This document shows positions 20,220 to 32,120 of a DNA stretch of 64,000 nucleotides, in pieces. The notes under the pieces are model-generated. The model had not been told where the DNA came from. It searched no databases and was given only the letters and a program-made list of their open reading frames with translations. Position numbers and translations under genes: made by a program. Location of the stretch: NCBI GenBank assembly GCA_003339415.1, contig PDHQ01000003.1, forward strand, positions 310,001 through 374,000, read 5' to 3'. Each line of letters begins with the position of its first letter. Positions within the stretch are counted from its first letter, which is position 1. Source of the DNA: Ophiocordyceps camponoti-saundersi (nom. inval.). Lineage: Eukaryota > Ascomycota > Sordariomycetes > Hypocreales > Ophiocordycipitaceae.

Positions 20220-23200
20220 CTAGGTGCCGTGTGAAGAGAGACCGGTGGCCTTGTCCGGCACGTCGACGCTGAGCGGCGAAAGCTCCCCCTTGCCCCCCGC
20301 CAGCCTGTCGACGCCCGAGACGCCGCTGTCCGCCTCGCCAAAGATGCCCAGCCCGTCGACGTTGCGCCCCTTGTGCTGGTGATGGCCCTCCTCGCTGAGC
20401 TCGGCCAGATTCATCAGCGCCGGCGGCCGGTGCTGCATCTGCTTCGCCTTGGCCAGCGAGATGGTCTTCTGCTGGTACGTGCTCGTCACCGGCTGCGTGT
20501 CGTCCCGGTCAATCGTCGCCTTGACCAGCGCCGCCATCCACAGACGGCCCTGCTGCAGGCTGGGCACCGCAAAGTAGTGCACCGTAGGCTTCGTAAAGTT
20601 GACCGCCCGCGACAGGCCGGCGCGCGGCGGCACCAGCTTGAAGATAAAGGTCGAGTCGTGGCCCCTTTCCTGGCTGCTTGGGGAATCGCCGCCGCCGCCG
20701 CCGCCCGGTAGGAAGCTGACGACGGGGATGCTCGGTCCGCCAACGGCCCCCGTAATGGTTGCGTGGAGCCCCGTAAGTTTCTCGTTGTCGGCCGGGAGGA
20801 CGCGGTGGAACGATATGTCGATGAGCCCCTTTTCTTGGTCGTCGTCCTCCGAATAGTAGTACGCTAGCCGTCGGCCCTTGAGCACAAACAGCCGAGACTT
20901 CCACGTCGTCATCAGGTTCGAGCTCTTCTTCCTCATCCAGCCGTAGTAGTCGGCATCCTTCTTGGCCTCGGCGGGACTTATGTTCTGCAGCCCCCGCGTA
21001 TAGGCGCTGGTGTCCTTCTTCCCCTTCTTCTTGTTGGCTCTGCTCGCCGGCGTCGTCATCAGGATCGAGCTCTTGCCCGTGCCGGGGGATTCCAACTCCA
21101 TGCTGGGGCCGGCAGACGGCGTGCTTGACCCCGTCCGCGTAGGCGAGTTCAGAGACGGCTCCTTGGACGGCACTTCGGGCGCATCCGGATCCTTGAACCG
21201 GCTAGTCACCAGCTTCTCCGATATCGCACGCATACCCGGGCGGCCTTTGCCCATGGGCCTGCTGACGACGGTCGAGAGCCAGTCCGAGTTCAAGCCGGCA
21301 TTTTTCGCCGCCGACGGCGACACGTGCGGCCTGCCGACGCCGGGCACGCCGTCGAGGTTGGTCACCGTCGGAGAGAGCCCGTCCTTGGCCGGCGGCGCCG
21401 GGCGCGGAGACTCGACCGTCGTCGTCGACGCCGTTCTCCTATGGGGCGTCGGCTGAATGCCGTAGTATTTTTGGGCCGCCGCGGACGGGCCGCCGTCCGG
21501 GTACGAGTCGATACTGCCGAACCTCGAGTGTCTAGACAGCGCCGTCGCACTGCGGACCCTCTGTTCCTCGGCATAGCTCGACTTTCTTGAGTGGTTCATG
21601 CTGTCTCGCTTTCTCAGCACGTTGCGTCTCCGTCCGTCCACCTCGGTACCGGAAAAGTACCCGCGGTCCAGATCGACGGCTGAGTCTTGCAGCATATCCG
21701 GATCCGAGCCTGCCAACGTGTCGTGATGACCTGCCGACGACAGAGGGCGGGGGGACTGCGAAAATGCCGTGCCCAGCGTCCAGTTCCGGTCAAAGGACGG
21801 CTGTTTCGTGTGCATGGCTTCCGTGCCACCTCCAATCCTGGAGGTGTTGAGGGCCGGTACCACAGCGCCATGCGCAGGGCCGGAAAGTCGAAAGTCGGTG
21901 GATGAGTGGCGACGCGAGTGGTTCAGCTCCCTGATGGACGCGGCGGACGGGCGCTTGATACCGCCGGCCTGCGTCGGGCTTTCCCTCGCGGACGGAGGTG
22001 AGGCTGGCGGATAGAGCGAGGGAGGAGAAAACTTGGTCGAAGTGTGCGCTGACGAGACACGCTGGGTTTGTGAAGAAGATGGTCGTTGCGAGACGGGACT
22101 CGTGAGCGTATTATTCCGGCTCCTGGATCGCTTGGAATCGTCGGAGCCTGGCCCGCTGTCGTGCTTTCGAGTCGAATGCTTCGTCGCCAGGCTATGGCTG
22201 CTCGTCTCGTCCTGAAGAGCTTTAATCTTCTGCCAAGTCTTGAGGCGTCGGCCGACCGATCCCAGGTCAAATGCCTTGATAAAGAGGGAACTCTGGTCCA
22301 TGCCGAGAAGCACCTCTCCGGATATTTCCTGATCTCGAAACACATCACAATGGTGCTTTTCCACGCCGGCCGTGAAGAGATAATCGGCAACCTCATCAGG
22401 GCTCCATGCCTCCACCTCGGCTCGGGAGTGAAACCCATCTTCCTCCTCGTCCGTCTCCTCGCCCTGGATGTAGGACATTCTGTGGTCGAGGGGTGCGCTG
22501 TATTCGCTGCCAGAATCGGTCGGGGCGCGGAGTACACCCACGCTCGGAGGAGACCGCAAGTCGGTGATATGCTCGTTGATGACGTTGAGCGTCTCGTTGA
22601 GCACTTGGCTATCTTGGCTATGGTTGTCGAGCCGGCCCAGGCCGGACGCCGGGGACCCGGAGCTATCGACGCTTGGGGACGCCGTCGCGTCGGGCTTGGG
22701 CGATTTCAAGGGCAACGTGGTCGAAACGTCTCTGGTGTTGCCGGCTGACATGGAAGTGATTGGTGATTGCGCCGCATTTGGGGAAGCGCTAGGGACGGGA
22801 GCGGCACTGCCGTCGTGGTTCACCTCCGCAACGGGAGGGAGGGGCTTCGAGAGTGAAAATGCGGGCATCGTCCGTGGAGCTGGTCGCGTATATACTAGTG
22901 CGGCGGGCTCAGCATATTTATACTTATGTATATGTGGTCAGCCGCAAGGACAAACCTTCGGGGAAAAGGCCAGTATTATTGTTGACAAGGTGGCGGCCTA
23001 GAAACCATCCGTCGCCAAACTCATCGTCTCGCTCGATAAGTTCGACTCGGTCTCCCTTGGATAGGCTCAGCTCGTCGGAGCTGCGGGCTTGAAAGTCATC
23101 TGCAGGCCTTGGTCAGGGTTGTCATCATTGCCAGTCGAGCGGATCCAAGGGTAAGGCGAGGGGAGAGGCGTGGAGAGGAGAGAAATGGAGGAGGCCAGCA

Positions 23201-23296
23201 GCGTGCAGCAGGTATGAGGGATGGCTCACGAATGACTATCAAGGTATCGCCAACCTCGGGTCGAGGCAGGGGCTCGTTGGATGCCCTCGAAGCCAT
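20220..23296 (-). CDS. Boi-type polarized-growth protein (SH3-SAM-PH)
   Basis: Three exons (23230-23296, 22956-23099, 20220-22879, complement) encode 956 residues; introns are 130 and 76 bp. An SH3 domain is split over the first two exons, with HDFQARSSDELSLSKGD and GWFLGRHLVNNNTGLFPE (residues about 15-70). A SAM domain at about 228-300 contains VEAWSPDEVADYLF and LKTWQKIKAL. A long Ser/Pro-rich linker follows, with poly-basic and proline stretches. A PH domain runs from about residue 712 to 855 (YYGWMRKKS, WKSRLFVLKGRRLAYYY). This order matches Boi1/Boi2 of yeast and Pob1 of fission yeast, which link Cdc42 polarity, the exocyst and the plasma membrane. A role in hyphal-tip growth is inferred from that family. 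Confidence 0.87.
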
Positions 23297-25142
23297 GGTG
23301 CCGTTGAAGCAGCTCGTCGCGTCGTCGAGAAAGGAAGGGGGGGGAGGCCTTAGACTGTGACGAAAGCCAGGCTCAGGCAAACGGACGACGCCGAATTGCG
23401 GCCCGGTGGTGGACGATAGACAGTCGATCGGCGAAGGGATTTTCTGCCCATCAAAGCGCGACTTGGTGCTCCTGCGCGTCGAAGGCGAGCGGCGCCATCA
23501 GGGCCAGAAAACGGCCGGAGGGTCTGTGTCGGCTTCGTGCCTCGAGAAAGCGGATCGAGGTGTCGCCGATGCTTGCCGTGTATTATTTCGTCGTCACCTT
23601 AAGGAGGTGAGGTTTCTCGTTTCTTCCCCTTTCCACCGAGGACGAGTTCTCGTTGAGAGAGTGCGTAGTGGGTCGTCGCTTGTTTGGCATGACCCAACGT
23701 GGTACAAAATCGTGGGCGATTACGTAATGTGTGTGTGCCGGTTGCAGGGTAGCTCGGGGGTGGTATGGAGGTGTGAGAGGGATTAGTATCCGTAGTGGCA
23801 GTCTCGTGAGGAAGATTCGACAGCAAGCCTCGACCGGAAAAAGTCGATGACCTACATACGCTGAAACCACAATGTCACAGTCTCAAGTTCCAGCGCCGCC
23901 CTCACCACCGAAGCACGTGCTCGTCGGTTGGATGCACAGGCCAAGTTAAGGCGTTTACGCTCCAAGTATGAAGAACCTTATCGCAATTGTCCACGAGGGG
24001 ATTGCATAAACTCCAGCACTGCAATCTGCACACATGCCTCATTCATGCCTCGATCTTGAGGAAACACACCAACGGTACTAACCTAGAGCCTGGAGGGCGA
24101 CACGAACAACAATACGCTAGTTCCGAAACCTGTCATCGCAAGCCTTCCGCTCTTGTGACTGCTCATTGTTCCAAGTTATCGACTGACAGTCCCGCGCGCG
24201 TACTAGGCCCTGATAAACGCTAGACTCCGAGAGATGATCTCTCTAAAAAGGGGTGAGGGGGAGTGCCAATTTATACCCCGTGCCGTTCCAATCTTGCCTT
24301 CCGTTGGCAGGGCGTTATACCAGCCCACCAAGGAGACAAGGTAATGAATGCATCAACCTTTTTCTTCTCCTCTGCGATGATGACAGGAGCAGCAAAGTGC
24401 TTAATATACAACCTTATTAGCCTCCCAGGGGATAGAAATTTCAGCAGAAAGAGGTTGTTTCATACTATCTTCTCGGGAGGCCAAACGCCTCACAGCGTCC
24501 AAATTGGGCTCCTACTTCATATCCATCACCTATTCTCACCAAGCGGAATGCCACATTTATGTGGACATTTCGTGCTGCAAGTCGCCGCAACGCACACCCC
24601 ACCCCCCACGCCCCTAGCTCACACTCTCTCAACTGAAAGTCATCGACTTAACTCAATCAATGTTGACTTTGAACATGTTTGTCATCTATCAACATTAGAG
24701 TAGATGTTGGTGGATAATGAAAAGCTGCCCGTAGATTCGGACTTCTTGCCTACTTTCTGCCTTTTTAGGCAGCACCGTGAGACAGCATGACGGTAATATT
24801 GGCGTGGGGACTTACATACGTTTGTGGTCTTCATCGCCCTTGTCAGCAGTTCTGGCTTTGGCCCCTTGAGAGTCGGTGCTTGTGTCCCGTCTCATGAGTA
24901 TCTGGTGGCAGCCTTTAAATAGCTGTCTGCACCCTTTTAATCCGTCGACAACGGTGCCGTCACGTCAGCAGGAGGCATATCTGTAATTTTGACCAGTACG
25001 GGCATGCGTGGAACTTTGAAGTCTGCCGCTGTAGGTGTGGCAGCAACGGTCGTAGTGGCTATCATCAGTTGGTTTTCTTCACTATTCTACCGACCACAGT
25101 CAATACATAATAACTAAGAGTAAGAGCTATTTCTTTTCTGAG
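23297..25142. other. 1.8-kb intergenic region upstream of the Boi-like gene
   Basis: This contains the promoter of the Boi-like gene (-) and the 3' end of the RBR gene (-). Open frames are short, and none has both an ATG start and protein-like composition. No tRNA or repeat was recognised. Confidence 0.45.
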
Positions 25143-26515
25143 CTATAGACGGTTGAACCTGCATCGTCTGCACACTTGAATGCGACATTGTCGGCATTCG
25201 TAGATGAATCGATCAAGCCAATGATGGCACTCTTCGCACCGGTATTCGCCACCGCGCCCCCGCCACCTATCGTGATCGCACTCGTGATTCTCCATCAAGT
25301 AGTTCGCGGCCTGTTGTATGCGCCGGGCTCTTCCTTCGTCGTCAAATAAAGCACCGACATCTCGGTTAACGACTGCTTCGGCTCTTGCAAGGAGCCGATG
25401 CTCGTCCCATGTTTCGCAACCACACGTCTTCCAAGGGCGACCGCAGACGTAGCAGAATTCGGCGCGACATATACAGGCTGCCTCGATTAGAACAGAGATG
25501 AGAGACTAGACATGTGGAAACTGAGCTTACTTATATGATTGCATCCATGCGCAAGTTCGACAAGCCTTGCGCAGGAATAGCAATGCTGCCACTGATTGGC
25601 GGCCGCAATCCGCAGAAGCTCCTGGACGGCTGGATCCTTCGGACAGTCGCCTCGATGTGACATCTGTTTGCATATTGTGCAAGTCGTCTTCGCGCAACGT
25701 GTGCAAGTGGCCACGTCGTTTTTGATAAATTGAAGTGGGACGAAGGTAGAGCACGTTGGCTCGTAGCAATAGGTCCTATTGGGAGTTTCAAACTCGATCT
25801 TCTTTGCCTTGAATTTGCCAACCAGCTCGGAAGGTAAAAAAACTTGGTTCGGCTCGATTGGAATCGGCTGCTTGCAGCACCGTGACGGAAATAACGATTC
25901 GTCTCCAATAGAAGCTGTAAATAGACTGGCGAGGCATTCGCGGCAGTACTCGTGCTTGCAAGGGCATCGAGCCACATCGTAGAAAACGTGCTGATCGCCG
26001 CAGCAAGTGCATACGGTGGTGGGCTCCGCCATTTTCTGCCCGGATCTAGTGGCGGCCCAAGATGACGATTCAGCTTGATCGAGCTCATCTTCCTCGGGGT
26101 AGCCGATATAGAGGGCCTGAAGTTTGAATAAAAGTTCATCTTCGGCCTCATCGACTTGAGAAATAGATTCCGTCTCTTCGTCGACGACGGACGGGATAGG
26201 TGTCCCAGGGTGACTGCTGACTTGGAGAGCGATCTGGTGGTCCTGGGCCGCCCGGTTCTCCGCCAGCTGTTCCCGTTGTATAATGCCCCCGTCAATGCTC
26301 ACGGCTCTAGCGATGCTCATGCACATTGATCGATCCGAAATAAGAGACTCAAGCGACTCCAGTTCCGATTCGAATGCGTTGATGGCAAGCTCCGAATCAG
26401 GAACTTCTCCTTCGCGGTATTTTCCTTTGCATCTGGATTTCAAGCCCTCTATGTCTTCCTTGAGGAGCTCGACCACAAGATGGATCGAATCCGGGTCCAA
26501 GCCCGAGATGTCCAT
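25143..26515 (-). CDS. RBR-type (RING-IBR-RING) E3 ubiquitin ligase
   Basis: Two exons (25531-26515 and 25143-25477, complement) with a 53-bp intron (gtaagc...gaggcag) encode 439 residues. RING1 starts near residue 168 (CTCCGD, then RCPCKHEYCRECL and RCC). The IBR follows (YCYEPTCSTFV, TCTRCAKTTCTICKQMSHRGDC). RING2 begins CYSCARLVELAHGCNHI at about 311 and continues across the splice as TCICRAEFCYVCG. The expected catalytic Cys of RING2 is Cys330, the second residue of exon 2, so correct splicing is essential for function. RBR ligases pass ubiquitin from E2 to this Cys and then to substrate. The C-terminus has a further Cys-rich tail (CEECHHW, CRQCRIQVCRRC). RBR proteins with this layout form large lineage-specific sets in filamentous fungi; the substrate is unknown. 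Confidence 0.82.
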
Positions 26516-27368
26516 GATGGGTCCTGATCAAACAAACCCTGGATGTGTTGATTTAGACGCCCTGTATCTATCATAGAGCATGAACCCGAAGCGACTCACG
26601 GATCGAGCCTGAAATCATTCAAACCGAGGCTTCTTTTCACGTTTGTGGTGTTGGGAAGTTTATATCTGCTCACTGGAATATATAGGTATTCACCTACTAT
26701 GTAACGACGCAAACGAGGATCGTATCTGCCCGTAGGCTTTAGGCTCTATGCCCCTCGTCTGCTAGGCTGCTGGGCACAAAAAAAGAGGGACCGATTCATA
26801 ATCGGGGATAAAACTACGAATTACGGACGTACATATGTACCTAGATAAGTGCCTTATGTAACCTGTATATAATTTATGTATACACCTACTACCTACCTAC
26901 CTATGTACGGATTATATCCCCTACTAATCCGTAAATTCCTGACAGATTACTAAGAAAAAAATCAGAAAAAAAGTCTAAAATTCAACCTTTTTTAATTCTC
27001 GTATTTTTAGCCTAAATTCTTAGGGAATCTGCTAAGAATTCAGGTGGGGATTTTGTCCCCGACTACTAATCAATCGCTCCCTTTTTTATATGCCTACTAG
27101 GCGAGGAACACCCGAGCCTCAGTCCCAGACATGGCGAACCCACCTCGAACCCACCCGGTGGGCCAGTACAGCCGGTTCCGAAGGTTCATACATATGTACT
27201 CCACCTGGTAGAGCCGCTTGTCGTGATAATATCCTCTTCTTGTACATATATTCAAGTTTAACTCTTCGCCTGGAGTTCCTCTTCCCTTCTATATTAACTC
27301 TAGATAGACAACTCTTAGGCACCTGCTTATTGAATAAACTCCGGGCCAGCCTCTTATATACATACGCG
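26516..27368. other. AT-rich gene-free patch
   Basis: This lies between the kinase-like gene and the RBR gene. The stretch around 26940-27020 is strikingly AT-rich compared with the rest of the window. It contains an inverted repeat at 27011-27044 and several copies of TACGGA-type and CTACCTACC sequences. It may be the remains of a transposable element degraded by mutation. No coding sequence survives. Confidence 0.4.
27011..27044. repeat. Inverted repeat in AT-rich patch
   Basis: The left arm cctaaattcttag and the right arm ctaagaattcagg are nearly perfect reverse complements, separated by about eight bases. Just to the right, GGGG-attttgt-CCCC forms a second small hairpin. They could be the relic of a mobile-element end or a transcription-terminator-like hairpin. 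The origin is unknown. Confidence 0.45.
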
Positions 27369-28199
27369 TTACTCGCTATTGCCCTGGAACATGAACCCCC
27401 CTCCTCGCCCCGACTCGTCTCTCAATTCGGCATGTAAACTGTTCAATTCCTTGTCCATCGACTCAGGGTCAGCATCCTCCAAAAGACGTTCAAAGTCCAG
27501 CAGCTTCACCCCTGATTCCGTGACGAGGAAATTATATCGATTCACGTCACCGTGCATGAGGCCCCGCTTGTGGAGTTTCTCTATAGCAGCTCTGCAGACT
27601 TCCAAGTCCTGAAAAGACGCAGAGCGTCCTTCGATTTTTTCCAATAGGAAACCCATGACCCGTCCATTCTCGTGAACATGGGCGAGGAAGCGGGGAGCCA
27701 ATCCGGAATTCTCAAGCAAATGGTATGCTCTTGTCTCCAGCTCTATGCGAGGCAGTTCCCATTCAAAACGGGCTATTTTGGCGATGACGGTGGATGATGA
27801 TTTAAGAGTGGCTGAAAGGGAAGGAGGTAAGATGGCTTCGAAAGCCATCGCCGTGAGCTGCTTGGTCTTCTCCAAATCTAGGCAGTTCACCCTGGCATGA
27901 TGCCACAGGCTCTTAACGGCAGGTAGTGTTTTGTTCATAGTTGAAGTCTTCAGCTCGCCGTTGGCTTTGTCTCTTGAGATGTATGCAATTGTCCACTCCT
28001 CGTTCCAAGGAAGGTGAGGCAAAGACTCAAGGGGGTAGGAGAGCGTATCTCTATCAAAAGTCCCGGGAGATATGACGAGATATTTCACTTGGTTCTCGAT
28101 TCGCAGTCGATATTCACTTTCAGAAGCATCATCGTCGTCCACTTCCATGGACAGGATGATTGGCTGCGTGGCCGAGCTTGAAGCATGATTTCGAAACAT
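27369..28199 (-). CDS. Small kinase-like (phosphotransferase-fold) protein
   Basis: This single-exon gene encodes 276 residues. The second half has features of protein-kinase-like folds: VIAKIARFEWELPRIELETRAYHLL resembles the ATP-binding Lys and alpha-C region. HGDVNRYNFLV (about residue 216) matches a catalytic loop with Asp and Asn. LLDFERLL (about 234) matches the DFG/DFE metal-binding site. The N-terminal part is not recognised. Such short proteins are abundant in filamentous fungi and are often misnamed in databases; substrates are unknown. The ATG at 28199 follows the last upstream stretch that looks non-coding, though the frame remains open upstream to 28283 through a non-ATG start. 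Confidence 0.7.
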   Translation of the reverse strand: MFRNHASSSATQPIILSMEVDDDDASESEYRLRIENQVKYLVISPGTFDRDTLSYPLESLPHLPWNEEWTIAYISRDKANGELKTSTMNKTLPAVKSLWHHARVNCLDLEKTKQLTAMAFEAILPPSLSATLKSSSTVIAKIARFEWELPRIELETRAYHLLENSGLAPRFLAHVHENGRVMGFLLEKIEGRSASFQDLEVCRAAIEKLHKRGLMHGDVNRYNFLVTESGVKLLDFERLLEDADPESMDKELNSLHAELRDESGRGGGFMFQGNSE

Positions 28200-29106
28200 G
28201 GTCAAGTTCCGGTGTAGGTGCTCTCTAAAGAAGAGAAACACGTAAGAGATGCAGCATTCGTACGTACATTCATATACGAACAAGACTGCATTTAATCCTG
28301 CCTATTCTGCTTTTTCATTTATTTATATCCATATTGTAAGGGCGGGTGCTCCTAATCAAGAGCCGGTCTCTTTCATAGGCCGAGAGCATTAATTCTCGCA
28401 GGAACCCACATTCCCTGTGACATGGTCAACTTCAATCAGAACCGCCTCATCAGCATCCAAACGGATTTGCACCCGCTTTCAGGCGCGACGTCCTGCAATA
28501 CATATGTACATAAGCGCGGCTGTTGAGATAATGGTAAGATCCTGACTCTTTCAGCAAGCCACTCTACGGATAGCGTTCGACTAATTGTAACCGCAGCCTC
28601 ACAATGCGTGCAACCCAATAAGCGTCTTTCGGCAGATACCTACTCCGGCCGTGTTGACCCTCATAATCAGGAACAATTGAATGTTCGAGCCATTGACACA
28701 AGGTGGAAGCCAGGAATTCGTAGCCCGGCGCTTACATCGCCTTCATCACTGGTCGGGTTCTTGCTACGCTGGCTGCAGAGGGGCCATCGGTTCGGCTCAA
28801 AGCAACACAGGTGACAACTCGGGAGCCAGCACATGCTTAGGACAGCACAAGCTTGAACGGCTACAAATTGTTCCTTCTTGCTACAGCATCCAGACTCGAA
28901 TAGCGATAGGCTCTAGCAATGAATGATTTGATTCCATCTTGTAAGAATAGCAGTCCATTAAACTTGTCTCGCTTCAAAATCGCAAGTCCAGCTCGTGCCT
29001 TGGACTATCGAAAGTTGCTGTCAGTCTTTGCCACTCAATACTGATACCTCTTTGACCTGACCCGCTAGGCAAGAAATGTGTGTGTCCAAGTTTATCAAGT
29101 ATACAA
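28200..29106. other. Upstream region of the kinase-like gene
   Basis: This 0.9-kb gap lies between the kinase-like gene and the F-box gene, both on the minus strand. No gene, repeat or RNA was recognised in it. Confidence 0.45.
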
Positions 29107-30147
29107 TCACTCTCTGTCGTCGAAGTAGCCTCCTCTCCGAGCTGCCTCGGGGAACTCGAAAGACTTGTATTGTCCTCCACCACTCGATTCCCAGAGAAGC
29201 TGTGCCTGTTCGCACCATACAAAATGCTTTAAAAAGCCATCTTGCGAATACACCTTGTCACGGGCCTCAAATGCCCATTTCTCGCCCCTAGAACCAATCA
29301 TGTCTTTCTCCAGAGCCAGTTGACACCCGGCACACGATATTCCGTGTTCGACTTCACCTGTTCGTCGATCATAGAAAGGAAGTGCGCACGAACCCATAAA
29401 GTTCAATTTTTCATCCTGTCCCCGTTTAGCTGCCTCACGCTGCGCTCGTGCGGGCGGTTGCTGTCCGGTAACCGACATGGCTTGATGAATAGAAACGACC
29501 GCAATGCGGGATTTGCGCGAGGATTCTTCCATTGAATATATTCCAGGTAGAGTCCTGAATGACATGAGTCGATGCACTTCTGATCTGGTCAAGTGGAATT
29601 GCTTGCGCACAGCGGCAAGAGTTCGGACTTGGGTTTCTGGAGCCCGTTGAAGACATCTGAAACAGCATCGATTCCATGGTAATAGAGAGACGAAGCCGCC
29701 AAATTCGCCACAGAATCCGCAAGCCTTAGTACATAGCACATGGTAAATGTCGAATAGAGAGATGTGAATAGCGAGTCGTGTCCGTAACAAGGCGCAGAGA
29801 AGGTTTAGTCCATGTAAGACCACCATCCGGTACTGCTTCAAAGAATGCACCATTTGTCTCGATCTGGTATTCGTTTGTCGAAAGCTGAATAAAGATTGCG
29901 TGTCTAAACGTAGCAAGACGCCATGCAGAAGCTCCAGTGGTAGCCGATCGAGTGTGCCCAGTCCCGAATTCGAAGCCCGTTCGAAGGGGTTTGCTATCGA
30001 ACCGCGAACAATCTGATGTTGACGAGGCGAGAACCATACCACAGAACGACCGAAGTCTTTGCGATGATAGGTAGTGGCTCGAATAATGGCGTCGGTCTGA
30101 TCTTGGCGAAAGCGGTATTCGGTGACGGATCGATATCTGCGAGGCAT
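29107..30147 (-). CDS. F-box domain protein
   Basis: This single-exon gene encodes 346 residues. An F-box is at about residues 62-105 (LDRLPLELLHGVLLRLDTQSLFSFRQTNTRSRQMV), with the expected LP, LE and L-rich spacing. It is followed by a Cys-rich stretch (CTKACGFCGEFGG, RCCFRCL) that could bind zinc, and by a later pair, SCAGCQLALE. F-box proteins link substrates to SCF ubiquitin ligases through Skp1. No known substrate-binding repeats (LRR, WD40) are visible, so the target is unknown. Proteins of this layout form large, fast-evolving families in Hypocreales. The start is an ATG. Confidence 0.75.
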   Translation of the reverse strand: MPRRYRSVTEYRFRQDQTDAIIRATTYHRKDFGRSVVWFSPRQHQIVRGSIANPFERASNSGLGTLDRLPLELLHGVLLRLDTQSLFSFRQTNTRSRQMVHSLKQYRMVVLHGLNLLCALLRTRLAIHISLFDIYHVLCTKACGFCGEFGGFVSLLPWNRCCFRCLQRAPETQVRTLAAVRKQFHLTRSEVHRLMSFRTLPGIYSMEESSRKSRIAVVSIHQAMSVTGQQPPARAQREAAKRGQDEKLNFMGSCALPFYDRRTGEVEHGISCAGCQLALEKDMIGSRGEKWAFEARDKVYSQDGFLKHFVWCEQAQLLWESSGGGQYKSFEFPEAARRGGYFDDRE

Positions 30148-31778
30148 AATGATAGACAGCCTCTACCTTGACGGAAGATACGACCCGCAGTCGGCGTCTT
30201 TGGTGGGTGATGGCCGATATGATGTGGTGCCCGGCCGCGTTTGTACGACGCCCGTCAGGCTATTGTATTGTCGATCTCGCGCGTCAAGGGCCTCGGACGG
30301 TGCTACGTTCAACTTGTGCGCGCTAACCAAATACGACTGTATAGGTCTAAAGAAGTAAATTCTGCCTTTCAAAGCCCGCAGAAATGGAGGGTTGGGGCTT
30401 TCGACTCGAGGAAAGTCGTTGGAGAGGAGACGCGACGCTAGAGCTCGACGCGTAAACGGATGCACGCATGATTACATAACCGTACTCCGGTTCAAGAGAC
30501 TACATACGTCCTGCTTGGCCACAATTGCCCCACCAATGGAACTCCTGGAAGTTGAGCTACTCCTTTGTCGACATCGCGTTGTAGTTTGAGTAGCATTAGC
30601 GGGCCGGCACGTCTTCCGCTGGTCGATGCAGTCAGGCCTTGGTAATGAGGTTATTTAGTAGATCGTCACTGCCCAGCTCATGCATGCGTCTCACGCCCGG
30701 ATCTGGTCAGGATGGACGCATCGTCGTTACAAAGTGTGAAGAATAAGAAGGGTATGTTAAAGAGATGCCACACTTGCCTCGTTCGCCTCTAAAACCGCCT
30801 CAGGGTCATCTCAAGATCGGGTTGTCTGGCGATTGTTATCAAGTTTTAGCTACAGCAAGGCTATTGAAATCATGAAACTGAGCCTCAAGCTCGTTAGTCT
30901 CCAAGCCAATAAACGACGTCAAAGCTTCCACGCTTCCTTCACGACTCCTATACGGGTCCTTCGCAAATGCGAATCAGATGGGCAGGTAAGAGAGATGCGG
31001 GAAGAATATGGTTAGGGAGAGAGGATTCTACTTAGCAGGACTCTTCTTTCGTATGCCTACGCCTTCGAAACGCTTTCCTTCGGCACGTTCAAGTGTCGCG
31101 TCCACGAGATGTTTTGCGAGTGCGATTCTTAATCACAGCTTTGCTAACAGTCTAGCATTAAGAATGTTAACCTTTTCCGGCCCCTCAATATTTATCACAC
31201 GCAGATGCCCTTACGATTCTGATATCCTGTAGCATCCTGTAACAAGTTGGCCCTCATCTTCTGCGAGATGAGCATGTAGATGCTTGAGCCTCCCTATCTG
31301 TAAACTATATACATAAAGCACAGCTGTGCATAAGCCCTCTTGACGAGATCAACATCCCCAGTTGTACTCTTAGTGTAGGTAGCTGGAAACTCGTCTGCCC
31401 GGTTTCCCTTACCTGTGTTTTTTACAAGTAGGCACGTCCGGCTGAACGAATCTGGAACCCTGTCTTCATCTCCACCGTCAAAAGGAGACACACATGAAGT
31501 CGTCTCACTCTCTGACACGTCGGCGATGAAAGGCACTTTGCATCTCGGATCTCGTCAAGTCAAACTCGCGAACTTGCAGATCGAGTTAAGCCATGTCATT
31601 AGTCGGCTAATCAATCGTTGCGCTTGGGAGCGCCGGCAGCGCGACTGCAGTTCTCTCCCTGGGAAACCGGCATGTATTGATGTCGTAAGTTATTGTTTTT
31701 GTACCCCTGTCTTGCGACCAGGTGGCGATAGAGGCGCCGTCCCTTGCTCTTCCGCGTGGGATTTGATGTAGCATTAGC

Positions 31779-31942
31779 TACCTACCTAGGTAGGTACCTG
31801 GTAGGTTGGTAGTATGTAGGTAGGTGGCCGAAGAGGTCTGAACTCCCTGTTTAACTGCCGAGGTAGGTAGGTAGATTCTCGATGTGATATTAGGTACCTA
31901 CCTGTATCGTTAGATATATCGTTAGATACCTACCTAGGTAGG
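31779..31942. repeat. TACCTAGGTA palindrome cluster
   Basis: A perfect 18-bp palindrome, TACCTACCTAGGTAGGTA, lies at 31779-31796. A 14-bp version, CCTACCTAGGTAGG, lies at 31929-31942, with partial copies between them. Similar palindromes occur at 11062-11073 and 58903-58914. Confidence 0.6.
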
Positions 31943-32100
31943 CTTCTGCGAGGGCTGCGAGGGCTGCGAAGGGCAAGGGGGGAGGAAAAGGCGGGCGCCA
32001 TGTCTGTGAAGACGAAACCGGCGGCGACGAGGGCAGTGAGCGCTGGCGGCGATAATGAGGGCTTACCTCGTTACAGTGCAGTGGGTGTACGGATACAAAT

Positions 32101-32120
32101 GTACGGATACGGATACGGAT
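32101..32120 (+). repeat. ACGGAT hexamer tandem repeat
   Basis: Short tandem run of ACGGAT (acggatacggatacggatac). Single copies recur nearby (about 32083, 32305, 32707 and 32803) and in the AT-rich patch at 26900. Approximate boundaries. Confidence 0.45.

Noticed and set aside
24263..24703. 146-codon plus-strand frame between the Boi-like and RBR genes
   Set aside because: No recognisable domain, mixed composition and no supporting splice pattern; it lies upstream of the Boi-like gene.
30163..30465. 100-codon minus-strand frame upstream of the F-box gene
   Set aside because: It has an ATG and a plausible length but no motif, signal or homology I recognise, and it lies in a promoter. It could be real, but I cannot support it.
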